DNA of 64,000 nucleotides. It comes from Asterella californica (Eukaryota; Streptophyta; Marchantiopsida; Marchantiales; Aytoniaceae). The stretch covers positions 38,734,501 through 38,798,500 of the forward strand of contig JAYKYS010000002.1 of assembly GCA_036924285.1 (NCBI GenBank), read 5' to 3'. The position numbers were made by a program, and so were the translations under genes. The number at the start of each line of letters is the position of its first letter. The stretch's first letter is position 1. This document shows positions 10,959-22,956 of the stretch, piece by piece. Below the pieces are notes generated by a model. It saw nothing but the letters and a program-made list of their open reading frames with translations. It had not been told where the DNA came from and did no database searches.

Positions 10959-13900
10959 TCACTGACACCCTAATCTATCTAAGATGCTTCCACACATTAT
11001 CAGCATTCCGTGACTTCCTTTCAACTGACTGTGACATACACGTACCCTTAAGTAATCACTCGGCCGGTCCTTGTAATCTTCATATCGTAACGTACGGGGT
11101 AACATGGCTCTCGGACCTGGAGGAATGTTAGCGCTTGGTGGGTTCACACGTGGTAAGTAGTTCCCTATCATCGAAGAGCACATTCCTGAGGCTCCGGCAT
11201 TGATAACCAAGCTGCCTAGGCCAGTACTCGAACCTCCAAGGTTTGATGCACTTAGTGGTGACTGTGATAACATAGTCACACCTCCATTCATTCCCACGAG
11301 AGAACCACCTAACGCCAATCCGTTGGAATCACCCATTATCGGAGACGCTAGAGCCGATGTGGACAGAGCTCCAGAATCTCCCGTCTGCATGCGGGACTTC
11401 ATTGTTTGTAACCACAGTGCTGCTGACGCCAGACATTCACCGGCATCTCCTACTGGATCGGACGATGCCGCAAAGGAAGCTACTAGCTGTTCGGCTAGGC
11501 GTTTTCCTTCCGTAGCCGCACTGCAAGTACGCAGATACCACATGTTGCCAAAATAATAAGACACCTAAATACCTAGACTATTCACTGCACAAAGGTAGAA
11601 TGTCATATAACATAATTGCTCGCATCAAGAGGTGAAATTTATCGACTCCAGCTTGCTTCAAATGTGTTGAGCAAACCAAAGATTCGCTGCGGATGTACGA
11701 AAAGCCTCTTCTTTCAACACATTCCTTGTTAAATTTTCATGTTTAAAGCTAATCACTGACACAAAATCCACCAACGCCAATGACTGCAAATAACTTACCA
11801 ACACCATCACTCCCATATTAAGCAGCTCAAGAAAGCTGGAACTGAGTGACCAAAAGACTCGCACAACCACCTTCACTACTGAGCTCCAAGGCTTTTTCGA
11901 GCTCTCTTTCAATAACTAAGACATACCACGCGACTTGAAAACCTCTGCGGAAGGCCACACCAAACCCTACACCTTTTATAGAGGGACGAAGAATTAAAGA
12001 AACAGAAAAGCCCGACCGTGAGTGTGAACATCCACCGGCATCTACAACTCGACCTGTGCTTCTGTGAACTGTATTACCACGTAAAAGATAGGTTCAACAA
12101 ATGTCTCGCAACCTTTTACCAAGATGGAAACCCGTATGAGGTGCAATAGGTGGAGAACATATTACCAAGACTCCCAAACCTCAACTCACCCGCCGGCCCG
12201 AGTAAATAACCATATTTCACCCGCTGGGCATACAATATTTGAGAGGATACTGTTAAAGGATAGTGGTTACTTTGAAGGCTGCAAACATACCTCAGGGTAG
12301 ACCTGCGGCCTGACAAGCCCCCATCTCCTGTCACATACTGAGAGGCGAACGACGGAACTGGCTGCTCATACCCGCCACCCATCCAAGGCTCAAGCTCGCC
12401 TACAAGGTTTGATGATCCAGGAGATATCGAAATCCCCGGCTGCTGTGGTGAGACATCAGAACCGTTATGTGGCATCATACCTCGGGCCATACCCAATCGC
12501 TCAGGGCCCCCGGAAACCTGCTATACTTGGGAACAAAGGCAAGGAAAGAATAATTTGGACAAGAAGGGGTTTGTGTAGGATGGAGAGGAACCCCTCCCAA
12601 CCCCAAGCCCAACCAGTCAGCATTGCCATTCGCAGACCGTGCAAAAGAATCGACTGCTGAGTTCATGTTCTTCAGATTGTACGCCCACCTTCTTTCAATA
12701 GTTACAAGTTAAAAACGAAGGAGGTGTGGAAACTTCGCGTTAAGGTGGTTAAATTATGGTGAATTAACCTTTAACGATAAACGACCTATGGTAAGGGGAT
12801 GAAGGAGTACCATACCTAACTACTATGACCGAGAACACAGACACTGTTCATACCAAACTGGTCATTCACAAGTGGAAGAAATGCTTTGATAGGCCAATTT
12901 GCGATCGACCCTTATAATCTGAACCAGGAGAAACAATAACTCTTACTGTAGCAAGCTCAACCTTGAATAACTTCAACCTTCCTTACTTCAAAACTGATGA
13001 TCATGCCAGAATATACCACACCAAAAAGCAAACCACCTGGCATTTTTCTGCCTTCACAACCATCTAAATCAGCCTTGCCCCTTAAGTTTATCATAGCAAG
13101 ACCACCTTCCGTGTATTGCGGTGTTTTGACAATTTTGTCCCGTATGGAGTGGAACTATTCATGGGTTGTAAAGAAGTAGAGTACGAATATGACTACCAGA
13201 GTTTATAATTCTCAAGTGCTGCGTATGATCTACATAGCGTAAATTTTGAAAGACAGCTCCAACACAAAGGTCAGAATCTCACCAACTGAGGCGATGGACC
13301 CAGTTCTCCACGCGCTATTTTTATACTGTGTATGTAGGCCTTCACCACTGCATCCCCAATAGCCCCTCGCCTTTTCCCACATTTATTACACTGCAGAGAA
13401 ATGATCCAGTCAAGAGGGGAAACAAACACAAAAGAACACGAAAACTCGATATTTCAATACCATAGACTTGATAATCTATCTAAATGGAACGGACCTTAAA
13501 AGACCCAGAACAGCCTAGTCAGCTGAGTTCGTCCTACGGTATCTTCCGATACTAATAATTGATTTTCTAGATAATCCCTACTGAAGATAGAAGATTAGTT
13601 GTCAGAAGTAAAGACTGAAAACGTTAGAAAATTGCCATCCACGAACCTCTGTCCGACGTGGGTAGTTAACGTTGGCACAACTTGAGTCTTCACAAATCCA
13701 GTTGCCATCCTCCAATGGTCGAGGTTGTTTTCCGCCGCGATGCATATCCCCGTTCATCTGCTCCGCTAGGCCTTGCATTCTAGTGACACAAGAATACGTT
13801 GTGATAAGAATTCCAAACCCCTGAAACGTGACGCTATAGTTACGTTTCCACAAAAGATAATTTCAAGAGTAGAATTATAAACTTGAACATATATTCATAT

Positions 13901-14750
13901 TTCCAGAATGGCAGATTTGATCAAGGACCACTCTCTAGTACATAGGTAACCCGCAAGTAACCCGGCCAAGTACATAGCAAGTAGCAAATAGGGGCCGAAT
14001 AAACTTGAACATAGGTGGGCATATAAACTGAAACACTTTACTTTATAACCGATCGTTACCAGATGCGACAAAGGTGGCTACCAGAGAAAACGAATTGTGC
14101 GAAAGGTGCTAGTAGTACTGCTTCGACAGAAGATAACAAGAACCTGCCTGCTATGATATGGAACAGCAAGCGGTAACGTGGTATGCAAGATCAATTATGG
14201 TGAAAACCAAGTACAGCGTGAAACTTTAACTCACCAGTAAACAACCAAACACAGCAGCAGTTGGAAGAGTTTCGGCATGAGGCATTGGGAAAGGTACACA
14301 ATATCGCAGATACGTCTTTGTGTCACATGCAAGAAGACATACTAATACAGAATTGCGTGCCGTATCCTTTCGACCGCAGACCCCGCGCCCTGACTGCAGG
14401 TGCTAGAACAAGGATGGGGAGAGAAGAAGATAAAGCAGAAGTGAAAGCTACCTGAGGAAGGAGACTAACTCAATCGCAAGGACGTCCGTCCTCACCTTCC
14501 AAATTTCAGCCAGCAAGGATTTGACATCATCATATAAAACAGATGCAACCTTGTCAGGCTGACCCCAACAAGAATTGGGCAACAATGTAGCTGCTTTGGG
14601 ATTCAACTTCAGGCGACTGATTCTAGCAAACAGCCCCAATGGTATCAGCTCTATGATGTCACTGAACAGGTTTGTTCTGAGAGTACTATATTTTACGCAC
14701 TCTACCAGATTCTGCAGAGTATCTTCGTCCCGTCTTCCTGGTGGTTCTCT
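10959..14750 (-). CDS. RanBP2-type zinc-finger protein, multi-exon (partial model)
   Basis: Exons with matching GT..AG borders and phases are 13779-13647, 13390-13283, about 12690-12592, 12517-12291 and 11520-10959. A further open exon, about 14745-14496, lies upstream. Joining 13779-13647 to 13390-13283 creates one complete zinc finger: GNWICEDSSCANVNYPRRTE followed by CNKCGKRRG. This fits W-x-C-x4-C-x3-N-x6-C-x2-C, the fold that binds single-stranded RNA or ubiquitin in known family members. The rest is Gly/Ser/Pro-rich (for example GGGYEQPVPSF) and ends in a helical part (EGKRLAEQLVASFAAS). The upstream exon (IIELIPLGLFARISRLKLNP) is probably the same gene, but the exon or exons between 14496 and 13779 are unresolved, as is the start codon. 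An RNA-binding role is inferred from the finger alone. The true 3' end may lie further left. Confidence 0.65.
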
Positions 14751-14779
14751 TGAACGTCAATCTAGAAGTTAAGTTAAGG

Positions 14780-17700
14780 GTTCCTCTAAGTTGGGTCTTG
14801 AAGCCAGGTTCTCCCTTGTAAACTCTCGTCAACGAGAAAGATTATTTTTGCGATGCCTCCAACTGTGTGTGTAGTCTGGAAAGTCTGCCGACTGCCTCTT
14901 TCACAGTCTTATTCATTTCTATTTAGTCATGTGGAAGATGATAGGTCTGCTACTCTCCAAATTTCTATACCACCTTTGTCCAAGTTTCGCTTGATCAACT
15001 GGTCTACTCTGTACCCAAAGTGGTCTTAAACACCCTTGGGATCTGCTGGATCCTAATTGCTCAAGTTGCCGTCTTCACTTAAGCTTCCCTCTGTCCCTTA
15101 GGTTCTCCGGTAAGTCTACACGAAAGTCCTCCGCAATTTCGTCCCGCACCGCTATTCGTGCAGTAGAACAAGCGGTACCCATCATAGGCTTTCAATTGGA
15201 TAGCCTCCAGCCGAGGTCCTCGCTTGGTATTAGCATCCCACACACCAGCTCCATATTCCAGTATCGGGCATGTGGTGTACAGGAATACAACTCGTTCGGA
15301 TGTGGATGTAATGTTTCTGCAGACAGGTAAAGTCCTCAGCCCATTTACCTTACGATCGACATTCTCAACAGTACGAGAGATGTTGCTCTCCCACATACAA
15401 TCCTCTTAAGGATTCTGAGAATTCCACCGCTAGGTAGGTGTAAGATTTAAACCCCGAATGAAGTCTGCACCCCACTTCGAGTTCCAGTGATGGTCTACTT
15501 TCTCCCTTGTCCCAGTAAAAATCATCACCCCACACCATCGCCTCCAATCCCACATAACACACCATATTTTGCACAGGGTTAGTCATCTTCTAAAGCTTCT
15601 TGGCGGATTCTTGCAACCGAATCGCTCCTGTCCATGGGTTTACCGGTACACCATTCCACTGTTCTCTATCCAACTGTTTCCAATAAATATTTGACGAAAT
15701 TGTTGGAAAGAGTTAGAGAGAAGGAACAGCCTTAAGCCACCCCTTGATCTATCTTGAAAGGATCCGATGTCTGACGACTGGTCAGTACCTTGGTGTGGTG
15801 GTATAGCTTCTCAACTACCCGCCATGTTTTCTCCTATATGCCACAGTTCCACAGTCCTTTCTCGCCATAAAGGTATCCTGAGTCTTCTTCACATCGAGGA
15901 GAAACAGAAGGTGGTATTCCCTTCTCACTGCCTTGGACAATCTGGCTGTGTGGGTAAAGCTGGTCAACCTACCCTCGTTTTCTTCTGACCCCTTCCTGTC
16001 CTTCGTCGATCACGCGTTTCAGTTACAGAAATGTCTAATGCGATTATTCAGGACAAGACAAAAAGGTTTCCTCACCACAGTTAGCAAGGTGATTCCTCTA
16101 AAGTGATTCCTCTGTTCTCTGCAAAGGTTACGATGGTCCCCAGGCTCCAACTTCTTGAAATCAGTTCCGTCGTCCGAAGCAATTGAATTGAACAAACTCA
16201 TCAAAAACAATCTCACGTACAGCTCATCCCCTATGTTATAACATCCCCCAGCATTGACGTTTACTAGCTCAGGTACTCAGGCAATTTCCTCGGCGCCGAA
16301 CCCACCATTTGGTGGATACTCAAACCCTTCCAACTCCGGAGATAGTTCTGTGGTTCTGACAAAGTCCTCCACTTGAAAAACAAGTAACTGTTCCTCTGGT
16401 TTCAGCCGGGGTGGTTTCTGAACCACCTCTTTGTGACGTTCATATTACGGGTTAGTGTTAGGTTGATTACCTACATTCCTATCTTGCTCCGTAACGCCTT
16501 GATTTAGCAAAATGTCACGAGCCTTAGTGAACTTTTGTGATTCTGGCCATATCTTCTTCTGATTTTCAGAATAGTTATCGTTGATACAGGAGTAAATTTC
16601 TACATTCAGCTTTCGCATTCGGTATCGAACCATATGGTACTCCTCAGCACGCATCTACTCGTTTTCCTGTCGGCCAACACAATCGTTCCCAGCTTCTACA
16701 TAGACCTTGTACAGTTCCCTACGACTTTCGATAGCTTCCTTCAGCTTCCAAAGCCACCACTAGACAGCTCGCCCACAAACGATCAGCTTCTGGCCTACAG
16801 CAACTTGGGCGGCCACCTTCACATTTTATGTTCCCACCGAGAGAAGACGTGTTCACTGTCGTATGACAATGCCGAAAGCGCTAAACGATGGACGGAGTAA
16901 AGGTGTAGGACCCCATAATTTTCGGTTAGTGTATTCACATATGTGTTGCTCTGGCCTTGGAATCCCTCCACAAGCCATAACCTATTACAGATTATTCCCT
17001 TAGCAGGTTTAGGGCTTGCTATCTTGACCGTCATGCCTAGCTCAGTGCACAACAGAAAGTGGTCGGTCCTCTCAATGTTTACACTCCTCATGGGCGGAAA
17101 TAACTGCTCATCCACCATCGATGGCTTTCAGACTATTTCACTAAGACTCGACATGATCAGGCGATAGGATTTTTTTACTTGTGTTAAGAAGGGGATAAGA
17201 ATTCAACCCTGCAAATCGGGCTGTTCGGTCTGTTCGAACACAGGTTTTTGTGCTCCGAACTAGAATTCAAAAGTTCATACCTAAGAAGCTGAATGAGGTT
17301 CAGCATGAATGCGGTTGCTCAAAATTTGGCACCTATAAAGCCTTCAAGCTAGTTCCAATCTGGACATGTTGTCAACGGACAATTCTCACAGGCCACATGA
17401 AACCAGCAGCGAAGTCGGACCTTGACCAATACTCGTTTTCTGCCTCGAACCGTTACAAGTTCCGCAACAAGTACCCTAAAACAGACCACATGCAAACTGC
17501 AAGCCCCGATTCAACCTGAGACACATCTATCTGAAGCACCTACAGCGTTCTAGAATTGCACACACGAACTGCCGATTGAGAACCTCCACACAGCAACTCA
17601 ATTGCTGATATAAATACAACGAACGCATCCTTCGGAACTCCATGAACTAACCGAACTCAAAAACTGTACCTCGTATCCTTGACGACCGGAAGTGCATAGT

Positions 17701-18080
17701 GCTAAGTAAGGAAGATAACGGTTACCGTTTAGAAGCGGGGCCCGACCTCTCCATCACGATGACAACAGCAGCAGCGATGCAAAGCCCCTCGGGAACGAAA
17801 GTTGCTCTGCGTCGAATCTCCTCGCGCAGTCGCTCGGTGGAACTGTGAAGTGCTCGAAGTGGTTAGTTTCCAGGCAACTGGTCCCTGCGAGTGTTCGAGC
17901 CGCATGGCAGTTCTTTCGTCTTCTCGGTCGAAGGTAAGGAACGGTATGCCAATGTAATGTGCTTCGCTTTGTTGTAACATTGTGACGCATTAAAAGTTGT
18001 ATATAAGACGATTCAATCTCACCCGTCCAATTGAGCAGCACTCGACGCGTTTGGTCTGTGGTTCGAGCATCCCGGGTTCA
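14780..18080 (-). mobile_element. decayed LINE retrotransposon with EN and RT remnants
   Basis: Reading the minus strand from right to left gives the order of a LINE ORF2 with many stops and shifts. The end of an apurinic-type endonuclease is seen near 17060 (TDHFLLCTELGMTVK). The linker follows near 16780-16600 (LKEAIESRRELYKVY, then MRAEEYHMVRYRMRKLN). The reverse transcriptase begins near 16110 (HFRGITLLTVVRKPFCLVL). A motif A relic is at about 15900 (FLLDVKKTQDTF) and a motif B relic at about 15740 (KGWLKAVPSLS). The late RT segments are YTYLAVEFSESL (about 15440) and LEYGAGVWDAN (about 15250). The right third (17.2-18.08 kb) is shared with the piece at 33940-35310. The element is inactive. 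Exact ends are not visible, and I did not find a poly(A) tail or target duplication. Confidence 0.7.
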
Positions 18081-18099
18081 ACTCCCACTTGTGGAGAAA

Positions 18100-18600
18100 G
18101 AGCGACGCAACGGATACAAAACGGATTGGAAGACCCATCAATCCGAACAAGGGGAAAAAGGGATCCGAAGGGCCAAGCAACCAACACCCGGAAGGAAGAG
18201 AAATTCGAAAGGGAAAATAAAATCGGGGCTAAGTACATCAATCCCTAGTTCTAAAGTCGCTTATAAATTTAAATAGTAAATGTCGACCAATCAAAAATCT
18301 TGTATACAATAGGTATACAAAAAATGACTTTATTTATTACAATTACAATTTTTTTTAGTGATACTATAATATTTTTTTATATATATAATATCTTTTGAAT
18401 ATACATTCCAATGGTTTATATGCTATGGACGAAGCAAAAAGGATAGTTTTGATAATAACAAGACACGTTCTATTTACCCAACATAACTGAGAGCACCTAA
18501 AAAAATACAATATATAATTTTTATTTCTGGGATGAAAAAGCTTTGTCAGTTTTTCTTTCTTTCATCAGTTCTTTTTTTCTCTTCGTTCTTCAACATTCCT
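18100..18600. other. AT-rich spacer, no gene seen
   Basis: Strongly AT-rich sequence with poly-T runs, between the LINE relic and the R2-like relic. Nothing recognisable. Confidence 0.5.
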
Positions 18601-20205
18601 CGACCGCTTATTTTGTCTTATCATATCAAACGTTGGTAAATAAAAAATCTTACATATAATGGATGCACAAGGGGTGGCATCATTTACCACAACTGTCCTT
18701 TTGTGGATTGCATCAACTAAAGCACTCTATAGAACAATGAAAACATGATGACTAAAGAACGTAGTACAAGACAAAAGATGACACCCTTGAAGTCTATCGT
18801 GATAAGCTCCAACAAAATCTTGAATGAAAATCATCAAACTTCGATGCTAACAATCCATATATCTCCAAAACTAAAGGATGAAGTGATGTCCACTGCATAC
18901 CCCTATACTTGATCACCTTCGTTGTTGTCGTCAAGCTTATCATCTATCCATGAAGATAGATGATAATCTTTGTCGTCACTTAGTTCAATGTCCTGTATGT
19001 GACAACCACTTCTGTCGTTAGAACCTTGTCCTCTCTCATCATGTACAAATCACCTCTCATTGATTCTCTTTTCGAAAGACATATCATCACGCTCTTCATG
19101 TCATGTAACCACCCTCTTATGCTATAGCAAACACAATGTCTTTGATGACATTGATCATGAGTGGCAATCCGCTCACTGCGTGAGTACAACAAGCTTGATG
19201 TCTATCCAAGCTGTCGAGCGAGACACCACACTTGTATGTGAATAAAGTTGAAGCGACAGATTGGACCAAGCCTAAGTGAGACCTCATCGTTGCAGAGAAA
19301 GTAGTAGGTGCGAGTCGGAACGCTCTAATACAAGGTCGAGCTATGAACCAAAAACTTGTGCCCTTGTTCAAACAAGTCAAGATCTATTATCTCATGAGAT
19401 GGAAGGATCAGCTAAGAGCGTACAAAAATCTGCTGGAAATGGTGCTTCATCACAGAGGACTCCAGTCCGTGAAAACCAAGGGTTACTTGATGAGGATGAA
19501 GAAGATGCAACAGAGTAATCATCTCAATATGACAAGCCATTTACAAAGGATGCAATGCTCGAGTAACTTTTCTATACTCTGTGACCTAACATAACGTCCT
19601 ATAGTGTCATTTATGGAAAAAAATGAGACGTCACCTGTAAAAATAGACTCACTACTAACTCGTACAACATGTATTGACTCTTCATGTAAGATGACCTAAT
19701 CATCACCAGAAAAAATCCGAAGACGAGCTGTCATCTCTTGTGCTTGTTTTGCTACTTTAGCATATCAGAGACACTCAACGAGGTACTAAGAGGAACAAGG
19801 ACCAAATTATCTCGTCCATGGTGTTGTGTGCAAGCATATCGAGTGGTAAGCAGAATGTTTGTCTTATCTCGTCATGGAGACCACGAGATAACTAATGAAA
19901 CAAGTGCGGACAATGAATCTCATCTAGAACAACCCCAGAATAGTGTTTGTATGGACTTTCAACCACTCCGACAACTCAAGAGGACCTCAGGAAAAAGAGT
20001 TAACGGTGTCGTAGTGACAGCACGTGTAGACTCGATTCTCGTATGACATGGACGTCTCATGTGATCTAATCATAGCTCTTGTACATTCTTTTCATATTAG
20101 ACTTTATCTATTACTTATGTTAGGAATAATTAATGGCACATCAGATATGATGTATCTCGAGTATATCTGGATCTCATGGAAGAGAATACCCATATCTATA
20201 AAAAG
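18600..20205 (-). mobile_element. R2-like relic with large internal deletion
   Basis: On the minus strand this is a second copy of the element at 25616-29361. From 20205 down to about 19530 it matches the 5' UTR end, the zinc-finger region and the N-terminal part of the frame. From about 19510 down to about 18600 it matches the CCHC motif (KCGVSLDSLDRHQACC), the endonuclease region and the C-terminus. About 1.55 kb in between, the whole reverse transcriptase, is missing. The frame has many stops. Divergence from the 25.6-kb copy is clearly greater than two nonsense changes, so this is an old insertion. Confidence 0.75.
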
Positions 20206-20210
20206 GAGAG

Positions 20211-20239
20211 TCGCGTGACAAACGATAGTTGTCACGCGA
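20211..20239. repeat. perfect 11-bp hairpin, 7-nt loop
   Basis: The arms 20211-20221 (tcgcgtgacaa) and 20229-20239 are exact reverse complements around acgatag. It sits directly at the 5' end of the R2-like relic. The following gttggcttgtggg..gtcacac (20242-20270) recurs at 35277-35304. Confidence 0.7.
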
Positions 20240-20274
20240 TAGTTGGCTTGTGGGTGTCAATGGTCACACCAAGT

Positions 20275-21166
20275 CTAGTGGGTTCTCCATGGGCGATCCG
20301 AGTTCTTGCGAACGAAGACTTGCAGGGTTTGGTGGAATCCTTGTAAGACCTCAGCTTCACGACGAAAACTGCTTGTGAGAAAATATTTCAACCCGTCAGG
20401 TTTGCCCTACGCTTACACATCAATATATGTATGTGGGATGTTATGCCTTTTTCTCCAGAAGTCTACCTGGGATAGAACTACAATCGACGTTTTTGTACAA
20501 GAGGTACAAGAGTTCAGCAGCCTTATGCTATGCCGAGGCGTGAATGCGAGGATTGGAAGTTTTCGCTATTCGCTGTGATTCGCTTTATGGTTGATTTCGG
20601 AAGAGAAGTGAAGGAAATAAACGGTTTCAGGGGACCAGAACTGACAGACGAAGACTAAAGGTCGTCACGACAGAATTCCGGAATCTGGTCTAAGGCTCAG
20701 GAAGAACGTCAAATCATCCTGCAACAATCGCGGCAGGTTGGCTCCGCAACGAGAAACTTCGAAGGCAGCCTGCTTTGCAAGCAACAGTCAAGACATCAAC
20801 AATCCGACTTTGCAGTGCACTCCGTTTGCGTGAGAGTTAGTTTATCGATGTACAACATAGTGACTCGTCTGCTGCTCGGCTTTGCGGAACGCGGGAGTCA
20901 GTTGTACTGCTAACTTGGCGCACTTGGCGAAAATTGACGACTTAATTTTCAGTTCGGGAAACTGTAGAAGAGGGGAGGCAAATTTGAATTCGACAATGGT
21001 TGCAAGTCATCAAGATGGACGGGCGGAGGTTTAGGGCGTAGGGTCTACTTGTCTTGTTATATGCAAGGTGAACAATTTTACTAGAATGCCGGTAATGGGA
21101 TTCTACGTAGTGTAGAACAGGGGTCTCGAGGGATTCTGCTTGCGGAAGAATTGCTGGTACAGGAAA
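20275..21166. promoter_or_regulatory. presumed upstream region of the RFC2-like gene
   Basis: About 0.9 kb without a recognisable gene precedes the RFC2-like start codon. I see no clear TATA box close to the ATG; one AT-rich patch (acttaattttc) lies near 20940. The promoter role is inferred from position only. Confidence 0.25.
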
Positions 21167-22159
21167 ATGGCCGCGTTAGGAGTAGGAGATGAGCAAGGAG
21201 CCAGAAGTTACGATCTTCCTTGGGTGGAGAAGTATCGACCAGTCAAAGTTGCCGACATCGTTGGAAACCAGGTTGCCGTAAAGCGTTTGCAGGTTATTGC
21301 ACGAGAGGGCGATATGCCAAATCTTATCTTTTCTGGACCTCCTGGGACTGGGAAGACGACCTGTATTTTAGCCCTAGCAAACGAGCTTTTAGGGCCAAAC
21401 TACAAAGAAGGAGTTCTTGAATTGAATGCCTCAGATCATAGGGTTATAGATGTCGTGAGAAATAAAATTAAGATGTTTGCTCAAAAGAAGTTGACACTGC
21501 CTCCTGGTCGCCACAAGATTGTCTTGTTGGATGAAGCTGACAGTATGACATCAGCAGAGCAGAAAGCGTTACGGATGACCATGGAAATGTACTCCAATAT
21601 AATTCGATTTGCTTTGGCTTGCAATGTCTCTGCAAAGATAATCGGTCCCATCCAGAACCGTTGTACAATTGTTCGATTTGGACGTCTCTCTGAGCAGGAT
21701 ATTCTTGATAGGCTTCTATATGTGGTCGAAGCGGAGAAGGTGGCATACGTTCTTGAGGGTTTGGAAGCGGTAGTGTTCACGGCAGATGGCGATATGCGGC
21801 AAGCGCTCAACAGTATACAGGCCACTGTGTCAGGATTTCAGTTTGTCAATCAGGAAAACGTTTTCAAAGTGTGTGATCAACCACATCCCTTGCTCATCTC
21901 AAACATAATTCGCTACACACTTGAAGGCAATATCGATGAAGCCTTTAGGGGGATGAAACATCTTAAGGACCTGGGCTTCTCTGCATCTGATATCATCACG
22001 ACTTTGTCTTCCCTGATAAGAACGTATGATATGGAAGAGTACTTGAAGCTGGAATTCATTCGGCAGATGGGTTTCACACGCATGCGTGTAGCTGATGGAG
22101 TCGAGAGCTTGCTGCAACTTGCGGGGTTGGTGGCAAAGTTGTGCAAGCCTCGAACATGA
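21167..22159 (+). CDS. RFC2: Replication factor C small subunit, RFC2-type, intronless
   Basis: The 330-aa protein belongs to the AAA+ clamp-loader subunits that open PCNA and load it on primed DNA in the nucleus. The order of motifs matches human RFC2 and yeast Rfc4: LPWVEKYRP (17-25), Walker [10 protein letters not shown] (57-65), Walker B with DEAD (122-125), sensor 1 LACN (150-153), the arginine-finger region (about 160-166), sensor 2 GDMRQALN (208-215), and a C-terminal collar with [10 protein letters not shown] and EYLKLEF. The start is the ATG at 21167; an open frame extends nine codons further up without an ATG. The length equals the usual plant one. Oddities: there is no intron, and conserved positions differ. 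NASDHRVID stands where NASNDRGID or NASDDRGID is usual, ALRMTME stands for ALRRTME, and the SRC motif reads NRC (164-166). It is probably an expressed or recently retired retrocopy; the frame is fully open. Confidence 0.85.
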   Translation: MAALGVGDEQGARSYDLPWVEKYRPVKVADIVGNQVAVKRLQVIAREGDMPNLIFSGPPGTGKTTCILALANELLGPNYKEGVLELNASDHRVIDVVRNKIKMFAQKKLTLPPGRHKIVLLDEADSMTSAEQKALRMTMEMYSNIIRFALACNVSAKIIGPIQNRCTIVRFGRLSEQDILDRLLYVVEAEKVAYVLEGLEAVVFTADGDMRQALNSIQATVSGFQFVNQENVFKVCDQPHPLLISNIIRYTLEGNIDEAFRGMKHLKDLGFSASDIITTLSSLIRTYDMEEYLKLEFIRQMGFTRMRVADGVESLLQLAGLVAKLCKPRT

Positions 22160-22956
22160 GCCCAAAGCCACCTTAAACTAGTCAGTAGAGAACATGGAAG
22201 TCCCCCGGAATCACATAATATGAAAGTTGGACCCAACTTGTAAGGCTTAACAGAACTTGTAGGACATGGATACTGCACGAAGTTAGCTTGGTTTCAGGAG
22301 TAGTTGCATCCTGTATTTGACTTCTTCCTTCCCATCTTTTATTTGCAAAGTTATCTCTGGGATTGGGAATTTCCAAACTCATCACGCAGTTTGACGACCA
22401 AGTACTGTAGGGAGAATAAGTGAAGTCTAGTCTCAGCTCTTACTCGACCTTGAGCTGAATTCACATCTCTTAGCAGCTGTAAGTTGTACATAAGGAATCT
22501 CTTTGTAGTTTCCACTAGTGCGGCAGTGCCCTTTAGTTTAAGACAGTTGTAATGTACGTGTAAGGTAGAGATACTCGGGAAAGGCTACCTGGATACTCTG
22601 AATACTTTCTTAGCACACACCGTTGTTACAGTGCTTGGTGATACTGAAGTTATCTGGCATTTACCCTATCTAACGTTGCCTTCCTCCCTTCCACTCGTAT
22701 CGATTATCCCGTGGAGTTTTTGAATTTGGACTTTTGTTACCGAGCTCAAGTGAGCCTTTGGTTCTCTTGCGGACCACGTTTCCTGAGGATAGAGACGGTA
22801 CCATGGCTCCACGATCATACTGTTTCATATATATGTGAAGATTTAAGTGCGCAGGCTTTGTAGCCACCACCACCTTCGCACTGAACTTTGGAGTGGATCC
22901 ATTCTGTAACTCTACGTATAGATTCAGTCTTATTTGTATTTATTCTACCATCCCTC
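22160..22956. other. 3' flank of the RFC2-like gene
   Basis: No coding sequence is recognised. The region probably includes the 3' UTR. I saw no poly(A) remnant directly after the stop that would mark the end of a retrocopy. Confidence 0.4.

Noticed and set aside
21468..22278. Open frames on the minus strand opposite the RFC2-like gene
   Set aside because: Shadows of the real coding frame; they show no independent motif.
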